NCBI GenBank assembly: GCA_021151535.1 | Contig: JAGKXC010000004.1 | Coordinates: 1-64,000 of the forward strand | Length of the DNA stretch: 64,000 nucleotides | Reading direction: 5' to 3' | From: Sphingobacteriia bacterium | GTDB taxonomy: Bacteria > Bacteroidota > Bacteroidia > NS11-12g > UBA955 | Part shown: piece after piece, positions 43,697 to 52,773 of the stretch | How positions within the stretch are numbered: the first letter of the stretch is position 1 | How the letters are laid out: each line of letters starts with the position of its first letter | Program-made: the position numbers and the translations under genes | Notes under the pieces: model-generated | Told to the model about the DNA's origin: nothing | What the model saw: only the letters and a program-made list of their open reading frames with translations | Databases searched by the model: none

Positions 43697-46006
43697 TTAT
43701 TTCTTGCAGCAACTCTTAGCGCCAGTTTCACCTTTAAGGGGTTTGGGCGATAATTTCAGCTTCTCTGCAATCACATTTCCCTCAACCAATTTATAAGTTT
43801 GATTGATCGATAGCGATTGATACACTTGCTTTTTCTTAGGCATTCCACCCCACCAAACTTCCACTTCGGTGATTGTATTGGCCTTGCCTATTCCTATTTC
43901 CAATTGAAGTGAGTTTGCACCGAAAGATGCGCCAGAACTAACAGTATGATAAAAAACCTTGGCGCCATCTGGTCCATTTGTTTTCACCATCAAACGTGTG
44001 CCTTGTGCATCCTTGGCAACAGATTTTCCAAATAATTTTAATGTAATCCAATTATTTGCAGAGTTGGGGTTTACAAACAGTGCATTGTGAGCATTATCGC
44101 CTTCTACAGCACCACCTAAGGTAGTGTAAATATCCTGATCGCCATCATTGTCTAAATCGCCAAAAGCAATTCCATGACCTTTCTGCAAGTGCCCAATTCC
44201 AGAAGTATTGGTAACCTCAGCAAATCGAGTTCCGTTTATATTCATAAATGCACGATTGGGTACCAAACTCGTGAATTCAAATGCGCCAGTACCAGCGTAG
44301 AAATCCAAATAACCGTCATTGTCGAAATCGCCATAATTCAAACCCATTGCAAAAATCATTTTGTTAATATTGGCCTGCTTTGAAATGTCTTTAAACTTCT
44401 CATTGCCCAAATTCAAGTATAGCTTGGTTGTTTCAACCGGCAATTTCTGTCCCAAATTTTCCATACAAACCAAACCAGCAACCTGGCTTAAATGATCCAA
44501 TGGAAACGAGGTTACCAATAAATCTTGTAAGCCATCGTGATTGAAGTCAAAAATTGCAGCAGGAAAACTCATTACCGGCAATTCAATTCCAGCTTTAGCA
44601 GCAATATCCTCAAAACTCACCTTATCGTTTCCTTGTGCATCCTTACTTACACCTCTGTTCATAAACAGATGGTTTCTACCACGAATCGATGAAATAAACA
44701 AATCTTGCAAGCCATCGTTATTCATATCGGCAAAAAGCGCGGCTTTTGCATAACCGAAATTACCATCCACGCCCCAATCCTTCGCTACATCAACGAATTT
44801 CTCATTGCCATTATTAATGTATAACTCACAAGGATATTGATTACTGGTATTATTTTCATTGGCGATAAACACATCCAAGTACCCATCATTGTTTACATCG
44901 CCCCATGTAGCTGTTTCCGTAGGTCTAAAATTCATCATTCCTGCAGAAATAGTGATATCTGAGAAAGTGCCATCGCCATTGTTCTTCAACAAGGAATTAG
45001 GCCACTCTCCGCCTTTATCCAACCAAGCACCGCGTAATACCAAAATGTCCATGTTACCATCGTTGTTAAAATCTGCTTGTTTGGCGTTTAATCCACCTTT
45101 CAAGCCTTTTAGCATCGAAGCATTGGTTTTGTCTACAAACCCACCATTCCCATCTGCAATAAACAAATGCATTTGATCATAAAGGCCATATGACGAACAG
45201 AAAATATCCTGCAACCCGTCATTGTTGAAATCTTCAATAATTGCCCCGCCCGACAAACCGTTTACATCCACATTCAAATCAGTAGCAACATTCCTAAATG
45301 GAGAGAAGTTTGCAACTTTTTCATCCAATTTATTGAAATCGATTAAGTATTCTTTTGGAACAGCATTGGGGTATTGACCCAATGTCATGTAGGCAATATT
45401 CAACAACCATCTTGATTGAAAATCCGAAGGGTATTGCTTAAGAATTTCTTGATAAATTTTGATGGCTTGGGTAGAACCTTCAGTGGCTTTATGGAAAGCT
45501 TCTTTTTGCAAAGGAACAATACATGAATAATTATTGTGATTAGCAACACAATTGTCATTTTCGCCTTGACGTAAATAAGCAACTGCAAGCAAGTCAAATA
45601 CCTTTAAAAACTCTGGATCTTTTATTGCTGCAGCTCTTCCATTGGGATATTTACCCAACATTTCATTGAGCGTTTTTATACAACTTGCCGTATTCCCAGC
45701 ATTCAACAATTCAAAACAGTACTTCCATTCCCACATAATAATTTCGGCGGGATTTTGCGACTTTGGAGGATCATTAAAAATCTTTGAAGCACGCTTTCCA
45801 CTCAAGAAATAATTCAAATCCGGATCTGCAGTTTCAGCCAAACTATCCAACAAATGAGCCATTTGTCTATTACCCTCAAACCGAGGATCCGTTTCAAACA
45901 TGATTGAATCTGCTTCAGTAGAATTGGAATCAGTGTTTGAGGTTTTACTGCAACTGATGATTGACAATACAATACAGAAGAATGGGAGAAAAAAGTGACG
46001 TTTCAT
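43697..46006 (-). CDS. CRTAC1-like lipoprotein with FG-GAP/VCBS repeats and ASPIC/UnbV C-terminal domain
   Basis: About 769 residues from the ATG at 46006 (MKRHFFLPFFCIVLSIISC, lipoprotein signal). A roughly 230-residue helical, TPR-like N-terminal region is followed by at least six FG-GAP/VCBS repeats with calcium-type loops (DFNNDGLQDIF, DFNNDGNMDILVLRG, DVNNDGYLDVFIANE, DMNNDGLQDLFISS, DFNHDGLQDLLVT, DFDNDGYLDFYAGT, DLDNDGDQDIYTT), a beta-propeller, and the ASPIC/UnbV domain (NWITLKLFGK, GTRLMVK, IEVWWGG). It ends with CC. Surface or periplasmic, probably binding; no enzyme activity known. Confidence 0.9.
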   Translation of the reverse strand: MKRHFFLPFFCIVLSIISCSKTSNTDSNSTEADSIMFETDPRFEGNRQMAHLLDSLAETADPDLNYFLSGKRASKIFNDPPKSQNPAEIIMWEWKYCFELLNAGNTASCIKTLNEMLGKYPNGRAAAIKDPEFLKVFDLLAVAYLRQGENDNCVANHNNYSCIVPLQKEAFHKATEGSTQAIKIYQEILKQYPSDFQSRWLLNIAYMTLGQYPNAVPKEYLIDFNKLDEKVANFSPFRNVATDLNVDVNGLSGGAIIEDFNNDGLQDIFCSSYGLYDQMHLFIADGNGGFVDKTNASMLKGLKGGLNAKQADFNNDGNMDILVLRGAWLDKGGEWPNSLLKNNGDGTFSDITISAGMMNFRPTETATWGDVNNDGYLDVFIANENNTSNQYPCELYINNGNEKFVDVAKDWGVDGNFGYAKAALFADMNNDGLQDLFISSIRGRNHLFMNRGVSKDAQGNDKVSFEDIAAKAGIELPVMSFPAAIFDFNHDGLQDLLVTSFPLDHLSQVAGLVCMENLGQKLPVETTKLYLNLGNEKFKDISKQANINKMIFAMGLNYGDFDNDGYLDFYAGTGAFEFTSLVPNRAFMNINGTRFAEVTNTSGIGHLQKGHGIAFGDLDNDGDQDIYTTLGGAVEGDNAHNALFVNPNSANNWITLKLFGKSVAKDAQGTRLMVKTNGPDGAKVFYHTVSSGASFGANSLQLEIGIGKANTITEVEVWWGGMPKKKQVYQSLSINQTYKLVEGNVIAEKLKLSPKPLKGETGAKSCCKK

Positions 46007-46012
46007 GCAAAA

Positions 46013-46020
46013 CAAAATTA
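46013..46020 (-). promoter_or_regulatory. -7 element TAATTTTG of the CRTAC1-like gene
   Basis: Exact TAnnTTTG on the minus strand, 6 bases before the chosen ATG at 46006. Confidence 0.5.
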
Positions 46021-46147
46021 GCACTAAATTAATCAATTCCCATTTTTCATTAACGGATGTCTGTATTTATGACGAGAAAACTACCTTGATGAAACGATTT
46101 TTGCATTCAATACAAAATCTATCGAATGAACTAAAAAAGTTGTTTGA

Positions 46148-47026
46148 TTAGTCTGCTTTCACTGAAACGGAAAATACGTGTTCTGGTTGATGCGGCTGTT
46201 GGATGATTTCATGTACTTGCACTCCCCATTCTTTCAACCAATAATCAGGTAGATAGATCGCACACAGTGTATGTTGAACATGATAAACTTGATTCAATTG
46301 ATTAATAGAAAGCCCTTCAAAAATTCCCGCCATTACTTCCAATCTTGCCTTTTCCGGAGAATGCGCATAATCGTGCCAAACAACAATGGTTTTGTCATGA
46401 ACCAAATGAGACATCACACGAATAGTATCATTTTTTACCATTTCAAAATGGTGATCACCATCGATGAAAATTAAATCGTATTTTTTATTCAAGCCTGCAA
46501 AATCAAAGTTGGCAGTATTTCCATCTAAATGAAAAATTGGGGAATGCTTAAATGCAACAAACGCATCTTTTTTACTAGAAGGTTTGGAAAAGAAACCGTG
46601 TAAATCTATATACTTTTTATCCCATCCCATTTCCTGCATTTGTTGTGCAGAAAGGTTCAACGTTGTTACGGATTCGGCTGTTTCAGCAACATTTACGGCA
46701 CTTTCACCCCGCCATGTGCCAATTTCAAAATAATCACAATGAGGTATTTTTGATGCCAATGATTTCAACAGCATCAAATCAGTAGGTAAGGAACCGCCAT
46801 CTAAAATTGCATAGATATTTAATTCCCTGGAATCTTCACTAACTAATTCATGCCAACTTAAACTCCTCAAACCCAGTTGAGGCATAATAGGCAATTTGGC
46901 ATCGTTCAATATTTTTTTTATCCGATTTTCCCAAACAACGTCGTCCTCCAATACATGATTTAACAACCATGGATTTTTTACAATCGCTTTAAAGGCTTGG
47001 AAGAATTTGTTAATCTTGGAGAACAT
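46148..47026 (-). CDS. Class I SAM-dependent methyltransferase-like protein
   Basis: 292 residues. After a roughly 85-residue helical N-terminus comes CDYFEIGTWRGESAVNVAE (motif I, SAM-binding Gly-x-Gly relaxed), SVTTLNLS, then KYDLIFIDGDHHFEMVKNDTIRVMSHLVHDKTIVVWHDYAH (post-motif), the layout of the Methyltransf_24 / cephalosporin hydroxylase-like group found in glycan clusters. The substrate is unknown; a glycosyltransferase lies 1.5 kb away. Ends 11 bases from the integrase-like gene upstream, the only apparent operon partner. Confidence 0.75.
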   Translation of the reverse strand: MFSKINKFFQAFKAIVKNPWLLNHVLEDDVVWENRIKKILNDAKLPIMPQLGLRSLSWHELVSEDSRELNIYAILDGGSLPTDLMLLKSLASKIPHCDYFEIGTWRGESAVNVAETAESVTTLNLSAQQMQEMGWDKKYIDLHGFFSKPSSKKDAFVAFKHSPIFHLDGNTANFDFAGLNKKYDLIFIDGDHHFEMVKNDTIRVMSHLVHDKTIVVWHDYAHSPEKARLEVMAGIFEGLSINQLNQVYHVQHTLCAIYLPDYWLKEWGVQVHEIIQQPHQPEHVFSVSVKAD

Positions 47027-47037
47027 GGTTCCTTAAT

Positions 47038-48111
47038 CTATACTGATGTTGCCGTTAACGATAACAAAGATTTAATATGAAATGCCAGATATTTTGTAAA
47101 TTGATCAATCACAAATTTCTCTCTATTCTTATCCATGCCAACTGACAATAATGGGAAAATATATTGTTCTAAATCCCATTGTTTTCGGCCATGTTTACCA
47201 ATGATTGTTTTCAATTCATCCGTAATTATACAAACCGTAGATTTACTAAACGGCAATTTATTCCCATGTTCATCATATTGCGCAACCAAGAGTAAATCTC
47301 CATTCACATTTGAAAATTTCAAATGGGCAATATCTGAAGGTGTTAAATCATTGCATAAAATGGAAAAAATCAGAAAATCTCTGGTTCTAATTTGATCTTC
47401 ATTCTCAGGTCGAGCCGCCAAAATCTTCAAATAATCAGCTTGGGTAGCCCACCGATTAGATTTCTCTGAATTTGGTATTCTATACTTTCGTTTCCCAAAT
47501 GGATATTGCTGATCATCGATATCCTTTTGTTCCAATGCCAAATTGAAAACATCACGTAATGGTCGTAAATACCCGCCTATTTTAGCTGGAGAATAGCCCT
47601 TTACTTGCATACAATATTGCTCAAACTGCATTAACCATTGCTCAGTTATCATCGTAAATGGAATGCGTTTGGTTTCAGTTCCAGTTTGATGATGCACAAA
47701 TTGAATCATTTCTGTTAATGCATGGCGATAAACATTGGCTTTTTCTATTTTTTTTACCTCTTCTAATTGATTGATTCCGCTATGAAAATACGCGATTACA
47801 TCAGGCGTTTGATGCGTTTTATAAAAGAAGCGTTTCTCAAAAATTTCAAAATCAAATTGTGCCATTTCCGCTGCTATTTTCTTGGCAGTCCATTCCGTTA
47901 ATTGCAAATTCAAACGCTGAGCATTCCAATAATCCCCAGGTTTGGCAAATTGAATTTGTTCAAATTCTTGCTCCGAAAATTCCATATCTATGGGATAGAG
48001 CTTTTGAACCCTAGGTTTTGAGGTATAAACCCGCAACTTCAAAGGAAATTTCCCATTCCTTTTGATTCTGCGTTTATCCAACACAACTTTGATAAAAACT
48101 TCTTGTTCCAT
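47038..48111 (-). CDS. Phage integrase-like protein lacking its catalytic C-terminus
   Basis: 357 residues. The order fits Bacteroidota tyrosine recombinases: N-terminal Arm-binding domain (about 1-95: VFIKVVLDKRRIKRNGKFPLKLRVY), core-binding SAM-like domain (about 105-225: WLMQFEQYCMQVKGYSPAKIGGYLRPLRDVFNLAL) and the start of the catalytic domain (about 245-357: TRDFLIFSILCNDLTPSDIAHLKF). The first catalytic Arg is not present at its place, and the protein stops at LSLTATSV, just before the HxxR box and the Tyr nucleophile. It cannot recombine DNA; it is a relic or a DNA-binding derivative. Confidence 0.75.
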   Translation of the reverse strand: MEQEVFIKVVLDKRRIKRNGKFPLKLRVYTSKPRVQKLYPIDMEFSEQEFEQIQFAKPGDYWNAQRLNLQLTEWTAKKIAAEMAQFDFEIFEKRFFYKTHQTPDVIAYFHSGINQLEEVKKIEKANVYRHALTEMIQFVHHQTGTETKRIPFTMITEQWLMQFEQYCMQVKGYSPAKIGGYLRPLRDVFNLALEQKDIDDQQYPFGKRKYRIPNSEKSNRWATQADYLKILAARPENEDQIRTRDFLIFSILCNDLTPSDIAHLKFSNVNGDLLLVAQYDEHGNKLPFSKSTVCIITDELKTIIGKHGRKQWDLEQYIFPLLSVGMDKNREKFVIDQFTKYLAFHIKSLLSLTATSV

Positions 48112-48161
48112 GTGATTGTTAAACTTTTTGGAGTTCGTTTCTTTAATGGGATTTCAAAATT

Positions 48162-48225
48162 AGGTGATTTGCATATAGCATACAAGGTTTTCCACACTTA
48201 ATTAACATTTTTGTAAAAATCACCT
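48162..48225. other. AT-rich intergenic region with a 9-base inverted repeat
   Basis: The 378 bases between the integrase-like gene and the glycosyltransferase (48112-48489) contain no gene I can support. They are AT-rich and carry AGGTGATTT (48162-48170) and its complement AAATCACCT (48217-48225), 46 bases apart. Purpose unknown; possible operator or attachment-site relic. Confidence 0.35.
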
Positions 48226-48489
48226 TGCCTCAATCATCATTTAAACCTCTTCAATATTCATCTTAAATTTACTATTAAACTATTTAATTTAATTATCTAT
48301 CGCAAAAATGCGATGGATAATTTCGAGCCATTTCTTTGTTTGACGTTAAACGAAATATGCAAATTTCTTTTTTGTTTTTCTTTCCCGATTAACTGCATTT
48401 ATTCATATGCAAACAGAAATTACCTACCTAACAGCCATTTCTTCTTCCTTCAAATTGTATATTCGCCTACCCTTTTGGATTTTCCTAAC

Positions 48490-49305
48490 GTGAGTAATAG
48501 CATCGTCAAACCATCACTCTCAGTTGTTGTAATTACTTACAACGAAGCGGTGAATATTGAACGCTGTATTCAATCGGTTCGCTCTATTGCAGATGAAATT
48601 GTTGTTGTTGATAGTTACAGCTCAGACAATACAGTTGCCATCGCCCAATCATTAGGCGCTGTAGTTTATGAACATGCTTTTGAAGGTCATATCCAACAAA
48701 AGAATTGGGCCATGCATCAAGCCAAATCGGAATGGATTTTAAGTTTGGATGGCGATGAGTGTTTGAGTAATTCTTTGATAAAGGAAATTGAAGAATGGAA
48801 AAACTCTTTTAATCCTAGTAATATCGATACTCCTCATGCCTTTTGGGTAAAACGTTTGAATCATTTGGCAGGTAAACCCATCAAGGGTTGTGGCTGGTAT
48901 CCGGATAAAAAAATACGCCTTTGGGCGGCGGGCAGTGGACAGTGGACAGGCACAAATCCGCATGATCGTTTTGAATTATCTAATTCAACGGCTTTAATTG
49001 GGAGATTCAATGGCGATTTGTTACACTTCACTTACAATGATTTCAACCAAATAAAACAACAAGCTTTGAAATTTGGACGTATTGGTGCTCAAGCCATTCA
49101 ATCCAAATTTTGGGGGGTTCTATTGTTAAAATCCCTAGCAAGTCCGCAAATCAAATTCTTAAAAAACTATTTCTTTAAACGCGGATTTTTATATGGTAAA
49201 GATGGTTGGGTAATTTGCTATTGGCAATGGAGGGAAAGTTTATTGAAATATAGCTTGGGATTTTTGCTTTCTATCAAACGCTCTTTCGGTTTAACTCAAT
49301 CATAA
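48490..49305 (+). CDS. Family 2 glycosyltransferase, LPS core (WaaE/KdtX)-like
   Basis: About 271 residues from GTG at 48490; the open frame reaches back to 48313 but has no family similarity there. LSVVVITYNEAVNIERCIQSVRSIADEIVVVDSYSSDNTVAIAQSLGAVVY and EWILSLDGDECLS are the GT-A fold with its DGDE metal motif; KIRLWAAGSGQWTGTNPHDRFEL and the C-terminal GRIGAQAIQSKFWG, RGFLYGKDGWVICYWQWRESLLKY complete the WaaE-like family, which adds a sugar to lipopolysaccharide core from a nucleotide sugar. It is followed after 23 bases by rnhB. Confidence 0.88.
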   Translation: MSNSIVKPSLSVVVITYNEAVNIERCIQSVRSIADEIVVVDSYSSDNTVAIAQSLGAVVYEHAFEGHIQQKNWAMHQAKSEWILSLDGDECLSNSLIKEIEEWKNSFNPSNIDTPHAFWVKRLNHLAGKPIKGCGWYPDKKIRLWAAGSGQWTGTNPHDRFELSNSTALIGRFNGDLLHFTYNDFNQIKQQALKFGRIGAQAIQSKFWGVLLLKSLASPQIKFLKNYFFKRGFLYGKDGWVICYWQWRESLLKYSLGFLLSIKRSFGLTQS

Positions 49306-49328
49306 CCTCATTTTATTCTGGATTAACC

Positions 49329-49931
49329 ATGCCAAACTTATTAGCATTTACTTCTTTGGGCGGTGTTCAAGTCGGGGTTGATGAAGCTGGCAGAGGGTGT
49401 TTAGCGGGTCCTGTTGTTGCAGCTGCCGTTATCTTACCCCCTGATTTTTTTCATCCTGATTTAAACGATTCCAAACAATTATCCCGCAAAAAGCGCGATG
49501 CATTGCGCTTGGTGATTGAAAAAGATTCTTTGGCTTGGGCGATAGGTATCTGCACTCCCGAAGAAATTGATTCGCTCAACATTTTATGGGCTAGTGTGGC
49601 TGCCATGCACAAAGCCCTTGACGGAATTTCTATGCATTTTGATGCTATCGCCGTGGATGGAAATAAGTTTAAGCCGTACAAAGATATCCCCTACACTACT
49701 GAAGTTAAGGGCGATGGCCGGTTTCTACACATCGCTGCCGCAAGCATTTTGGCCAAAACCCATAGAGATGAAATCATGGAAAGTTTGGATTTGCAATTCC
49801 CAGGATATGGTTGGAAAGACAATGCCGGTTACCCTACCAGCGCCCACCGCAATGCGATTCGCGCATTGGGTATTACACCCCATCATCGCAAATCTTTCCG
49901 ATTGCTTCCAGAACAACTCTCTTTGTTCTAA
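49329..49931 (+). CDS. rnhB: Ribonuclease HII
   Basis: 200 residues, full length. GVDEAGRGCLAGPVVAAAVILPP contains the DEAGRG active site with Asp and Glu; LNDSKQLSRKKRD, DGNKF and KGDGRFLHIAAASILAKTHRDEIM supply the remaining acidic residues. It cuts RNA of RNA-DNA hybrids and single ribonucleotides in DNA. It ends shortly before the palindromes upstream of dinB. Confidence 0.96.
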   Translation: MPNLLAFTSLGGVQVGVDEAGRGCLAGPVVAAAVILPPDFFHPDLNDSKQLSRKKRDALRLVIEKDSLAWAIGICTPEEIDSLNILWASVAAMHKALDGISMHFDAIAVDGNKFKPYKDIPYTTEVKGDGRFLHIAAASILAKTHRDEIMESLDLQFPGYGWKDNAGYPTSAHRNAIRALGITPHHRKSFRLLPEQLSLF

Positions 49932-49962
49932 AATTCTTTCCACACACAATTGCTTTTTCTAG

Positions 49963-50008
49963 TATTTTGACTATATTGTTGTCAAAATATTGATAATTTA
50001 TTTATCAA
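49963..50008. promoter_or_regulatory. Two adjacent inverted repeats in front of dinB
   Basis: TATTTTGAC (49963-49971) and GTCAAAATA (49981-49989) are a perfect 9-base inverted repeat with a 9-base centre. One base further, TTGATAA (49990-49996) and TTATCAA (50002-50008) form a second one, 7 bases with a 5-base centre. Both lie 36-80 bases before the dinB ATG, where an operator is expected. The first could also act as an rnhB terminator, but no T run follows. Confidence 0.6.
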
Positions 50009-50043
50009 AAATAATCTAAGTTACACATTTTCAAGGCAATTTT

Positions 50044-51264
50044 ATGGGATCAGAAGCAGTTATCACACACATGGATTTGGATTCATTTTTTGTAAGCGTT
50101 GAGCGTTTACACAACCCCTCATTAAACAACAAACCCATTATTATTGGGGGAAATAGTGACCGCGGCGTGGTTGCCAGCTGCAGTTATGAAGCCAGGAAAT
50201 TTGGCGTACATAGCGCCATGCCCATGAAACAAGCCAAGTTCTTATGTCCTGATGCCATTATTATTCGGGGCGATTCACATTCCTATAGTGAACATTCAAG
50301 AATGGTAACAGAAATCATCGCCGAAGAAGTTCCGCTATACGAGAAAAGCAGCATTGATGAATTTTACATCGACTTAACGGGCATGGAAAAGTTCTTTGGA
50401 ACATGGAAATTGGCGATGCACATCAAATCACGCATTGAGAAAGAAACAGGATTGCCCATAAGCTTTGGTTTATCTAGCAATAAAACGGTAAGTAAAATTG
50501 CCACTGGCACAGCCAAACCACACGGACAGCGGCTAATTGATCCTGGCACGGAGAAACCCTTCCTAGCGCCTTTATCTGTAAAGAAAATCCCCGGCGTTGG
50601 CAATGAAACGTATAAAACACTAAGAAACCTAGGCATACAATACATAAAAACCTTACAAGAGATGCCGATGGAACTCATGGAACGCACCTTACACAAACCT
50701 GGAATTGATTTATGGAAAAAGGCCCAAGGGATAGACAACCGCAGGGTTGAGCCTTATCACGAGCGAAAAAGCATTGGCACAGAAAGAACATTTGAGCGCG
50801 ACACCATTGATGTTGCCAAACTAACAACCTTGGTTAGCGCCATGGCCGAAAACCTCACTTACCACCTAAGAAAAGGCAATAAAGTATGCGCTTGCGTTAC
50901 GGTGAAAGTACGATACAGCGATTTCAACACCCATTCCTTACAAGCAAGAATCCCGTACACCAGTGCAGATCACCACATCATACCCAAAACGCTAGAATTG
51001 TTCGAGAAGTTATACAACAGGCGATTATTGGTACGTTTAATTGGCGTGCGATTAAGCGATTTGGTGGGTGGCGGATTTCAAATGAACCTATTTGAAGACA
51101 GTGAAGAAATTGCCAATCTTTATCAAGCGATGGACAAAATACGAAATCGTTTTGGAGACCATGCCATTAAACGGGCAAATGGCATTGATGCAAAAAGTAT
51201 TGGGCGGTACGACAACCCCTTTGACGGCGGCCCTCCAATTCTATTGGCCAACAGACGATCTTAA
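50044..51264 (+). CDS. dinB: DNA polymerase IV (Y family)
   Basis: 406 residues. Translesion polymerase motifs: THMDLDSFFVSVERL (catalytic Asp and steric-gate Phe), VVASCSYEARKFGVHSAMP, SSIDEFYIDLTGM (catalytic Asp-Glu), PISFGLSSNKTVSKIATGTAKP and the helix-hairpin-helix VKKIPGVGNETYKTLRNLGI, followed by the little finger domain and LVRLIGVRLSDL. The C-terminus has no obvious clamp-binding QLxLF end, although QMNLFED lies near residue 350. The palindromes upstream suggest regulation, e.g. by DNA damage. Confidence 0.96.
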   Translation: MGSEAVITHMDLDSFFVSVERLHNPSLNNKPIIIGGNSDRGVVASCSYEARKFGVHSAMPMKQAKFLCPDAIIIRGDSHSYSEHSRMVTEIIAEEVPLYEKSSIDEFYIDLTGMEKFFGTWKLAMHIKSRIEKETGLPISFGLSSNKTVSKIATGTAKPHGQRLIDPGTEKPFLAPLSVKKIPGVGNETYKTLRNLGIQYIKTLQEMPMELMERTLHKPGIDLWKKAQGIDNRRVEPYHERKSIGTERTFERDTIDVAKLTTLVSAMAENLTYHLRKGNKVCACVTVKVRYSDFNTHSLQARIPYTSADHHIIPKTLELFEKLYNRRLLVRLIGVRLSDLVGGGFQMNLFEDSEEIANLYQAMDKIRNRFGDHAIKRANGIDAKSIGRYDNPFDGGPPILLANRRS

Positions 51265-51308
51265 TTTTGAGATACGAACACAACCTATAATCGCCTGAAA
51301 TCAGCATG

Positions 51309-51950
51309 CTATGAATCGTACCATTTAGAAAACAAATACACCAAACGGCGCAGTGTTAACCCATTGCGTTTTACCATATTACGTTGATGGGTTTTGATGG
51401 TATGCGGACTTCTACACAGTTTCTCAGCAATATCTTCAATTGTATGGCCTTGGGTATATAGTCTTAAAACTTCTTTCTCTTGATCGGTAAGCGATGGAGC
51501 GAAAGTGGCTTCATCATTCTCAATGGCTTCTTGACTCTGAGCGATGGGATACTGGCTCATCACATCTTGCACATGGGAGCAATAATATTTTTTACCTGAG
51601 GAAACAGACTTCAAAGCAGCACCCAAAACAGAGGAATCGCACATTTTACATACGAAACCTTGAACGCCTAATTTGGTAGCTTCAGATACAAAAACAAAAT
51701 CTGTATATCCAGAAAACACCAATACAGGAATATTTTTCTGCATACAAAGAGCAATAAAATCAAAAGATTTGCCTTCTTTCAGCCCAATATCTGCTGTTGC
51801 CAAATCAATATGCTTTTTATGCATAAACTGCTTGGCAGAATCTACATCAGCAAACCCATGCCATGTTGCGTCAGGAAAAATCGATTTCACTTTACTAGAA
51901 ATCACCTCCCGCATAACGGGATGATCTTCCAAAGAGACAATTAAACTCAT
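51309..51950 (-). CDS. LuxR/NarL-type response regulator
   Basis: About 213 residues from the ATG at 51950 (MSLIVSLEDHPVMR). The receiver domain has the acidic pair Glu8-Asp9, the phosphorylated Asp in DLATADIG and Lys in GFVCKMCD. The C-terminal helix-turn-helix is LTDQEKEVLRLYTQGHTIEDIAEKLCRSPHTIKTHQRNMVKR. The ATG overlaps the stop of the histidine kinase gene by 4 bases (ATGA), so the pair is coupled. Target genes are unknown. Confidence 0.93.
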   Translation of the reverse strand: MSLIVSLEDHPVMREVISSKVKSIFPDATWHGFADVDSAKQFMHKKHIDLATADIGLKEGKSFDFIALCMQKNIPVLVFSGYTDFVFVSEATKLGVQGFVCKMCDSSVLGAALKSVSSGKKYYCSHVQDVMSQYPIAQSQEAIENDEATFAPSLTDQEKEVLRLYTQGHTIEDIAEKLCRSPHTIKTHQRNMVKRNGLTLRRLVYLFSKWYDS

Positions 51951-52762
51951 CGATCCACCTCCAATAACAATTGCTCTTCCCAAACACCCGGATGCATCTC
52001 TATTTTTCGAATTTCACCTTGTATCAATGCCAAGCGTTGTTTTAATGTATAGGTACCTCTACCCTTTAAATTATCCATCGGCAAATTAGACAAAGGAAAT
52101 TGAGAGGATGATGCCTGAGAGGAAACACTTACAACATGATAATGAATAGAAATCGAAAGATGCTGATTTAACAATTCCATGGAAACTGATAAATCATCTA
52201 CCTGGTTGTGTTGAACAATATTGGCGATCAATTCTTGCATTATGCGGTAAACTTGTACTTCTTTTTCGGCTAAGGATATCTCATTAACTGTTGAATGAAA
52301 ATTCACTTTCCGCTTAGAATCAGCCATCATAAGCACAAGATTCTCTATTGATTTAACCAAACCAAACGCTTCCAATTCTTTTGGGTAAATAGCTTGGGTG
52401 AGTTGGGCGATTTCTATTTGAAGATCTTGCAACTCTTTTTGAATATGAGAAGCTCTATTCACAATCTCAGATATTTCGCCGTAATTCAAGAGTTCTGTTA
52501 TCCGCTCTTTGATGGCAAAAAATCGCGCCCCAGATGCATCGTGTAAATCATGCGCTATGCGCTGTCGTTCATGTTCCAAATTCTCCATCGCTTGCAATTG
52601 AATTTCCTTTTTTATTCGATCGGATCTTAGCCAAACGATAACAATTGAAACTACCAATGCCACGCAAAAAATCAAAATAGGAATAAATGTATTTACATAC
52701 ACAGGAATTTCAGCCAAACGCTGAAAATGCAACTGAAACACAACGAAACCCAACCTAACCAT
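51947..52762 (-). CDS. HisKA_3-type sensor histidine kinase
   Basis: 271 residues. One N-terminal membrane helix (about 23-44: TFIPILIFCVALVVSIVIVW) without a periplasmic sensor domain, then the dimerisation/phosphoacceptor domain HERQRIAHDLHDASGARFFAIKERI with the His, and a HATPase domain (RIMQELIANIVQHNQVDDL as N box, LKGRGTYTLKQRLALIQGE as G box). It pairs with the regulator that follows. Sensing is presumably done by the upstream membrane protein or inside the membrane. Start ATG at 52762. Confidence 0.92.
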   Translation of the reverse strand: MVRLGFVVFQLHFQRLAEIPVYVNTFIPILIFCVALVVSIVIVWLRSDRIKKEIQLQAMENLEHERQRIAHDLHDASGARFFAIKERITELLNYGEISEIVNRASHIQKELQDLQIEIAQLTQAIYPKELEAFGLVKSIENLVLMMADSKRKVNFHSTVNEISLAEKEVQVYRIMQELIANIVQHNQVDDLSVSMELLNQHLSISIHYHVVSVSSQASSSQFPLSNLPMDNLKGRGTYTLKQRLALIQGEIRKIEMHPGVWEEQLLLEVDR

Positions 52763-52773
52763 CGCCCTAAAAA

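Noticed and set aside
48189..48197. TTTTCCACA resembling a DnaA box, as a hint of a replication origin
   Set aside because: Single one-mismatch match (another near 24829); no cluster, no dnaA or rpmH nearby.
48313..48489. The upstream part of the long glycosyltransferase frame as a real N-terminus
   Set aside because: It is AT-rich, Phe/Asn/Cys-rich and has no similarity to the family, whose members begin at LSVVVITYNE; GTG at 48490 gives the normal start.
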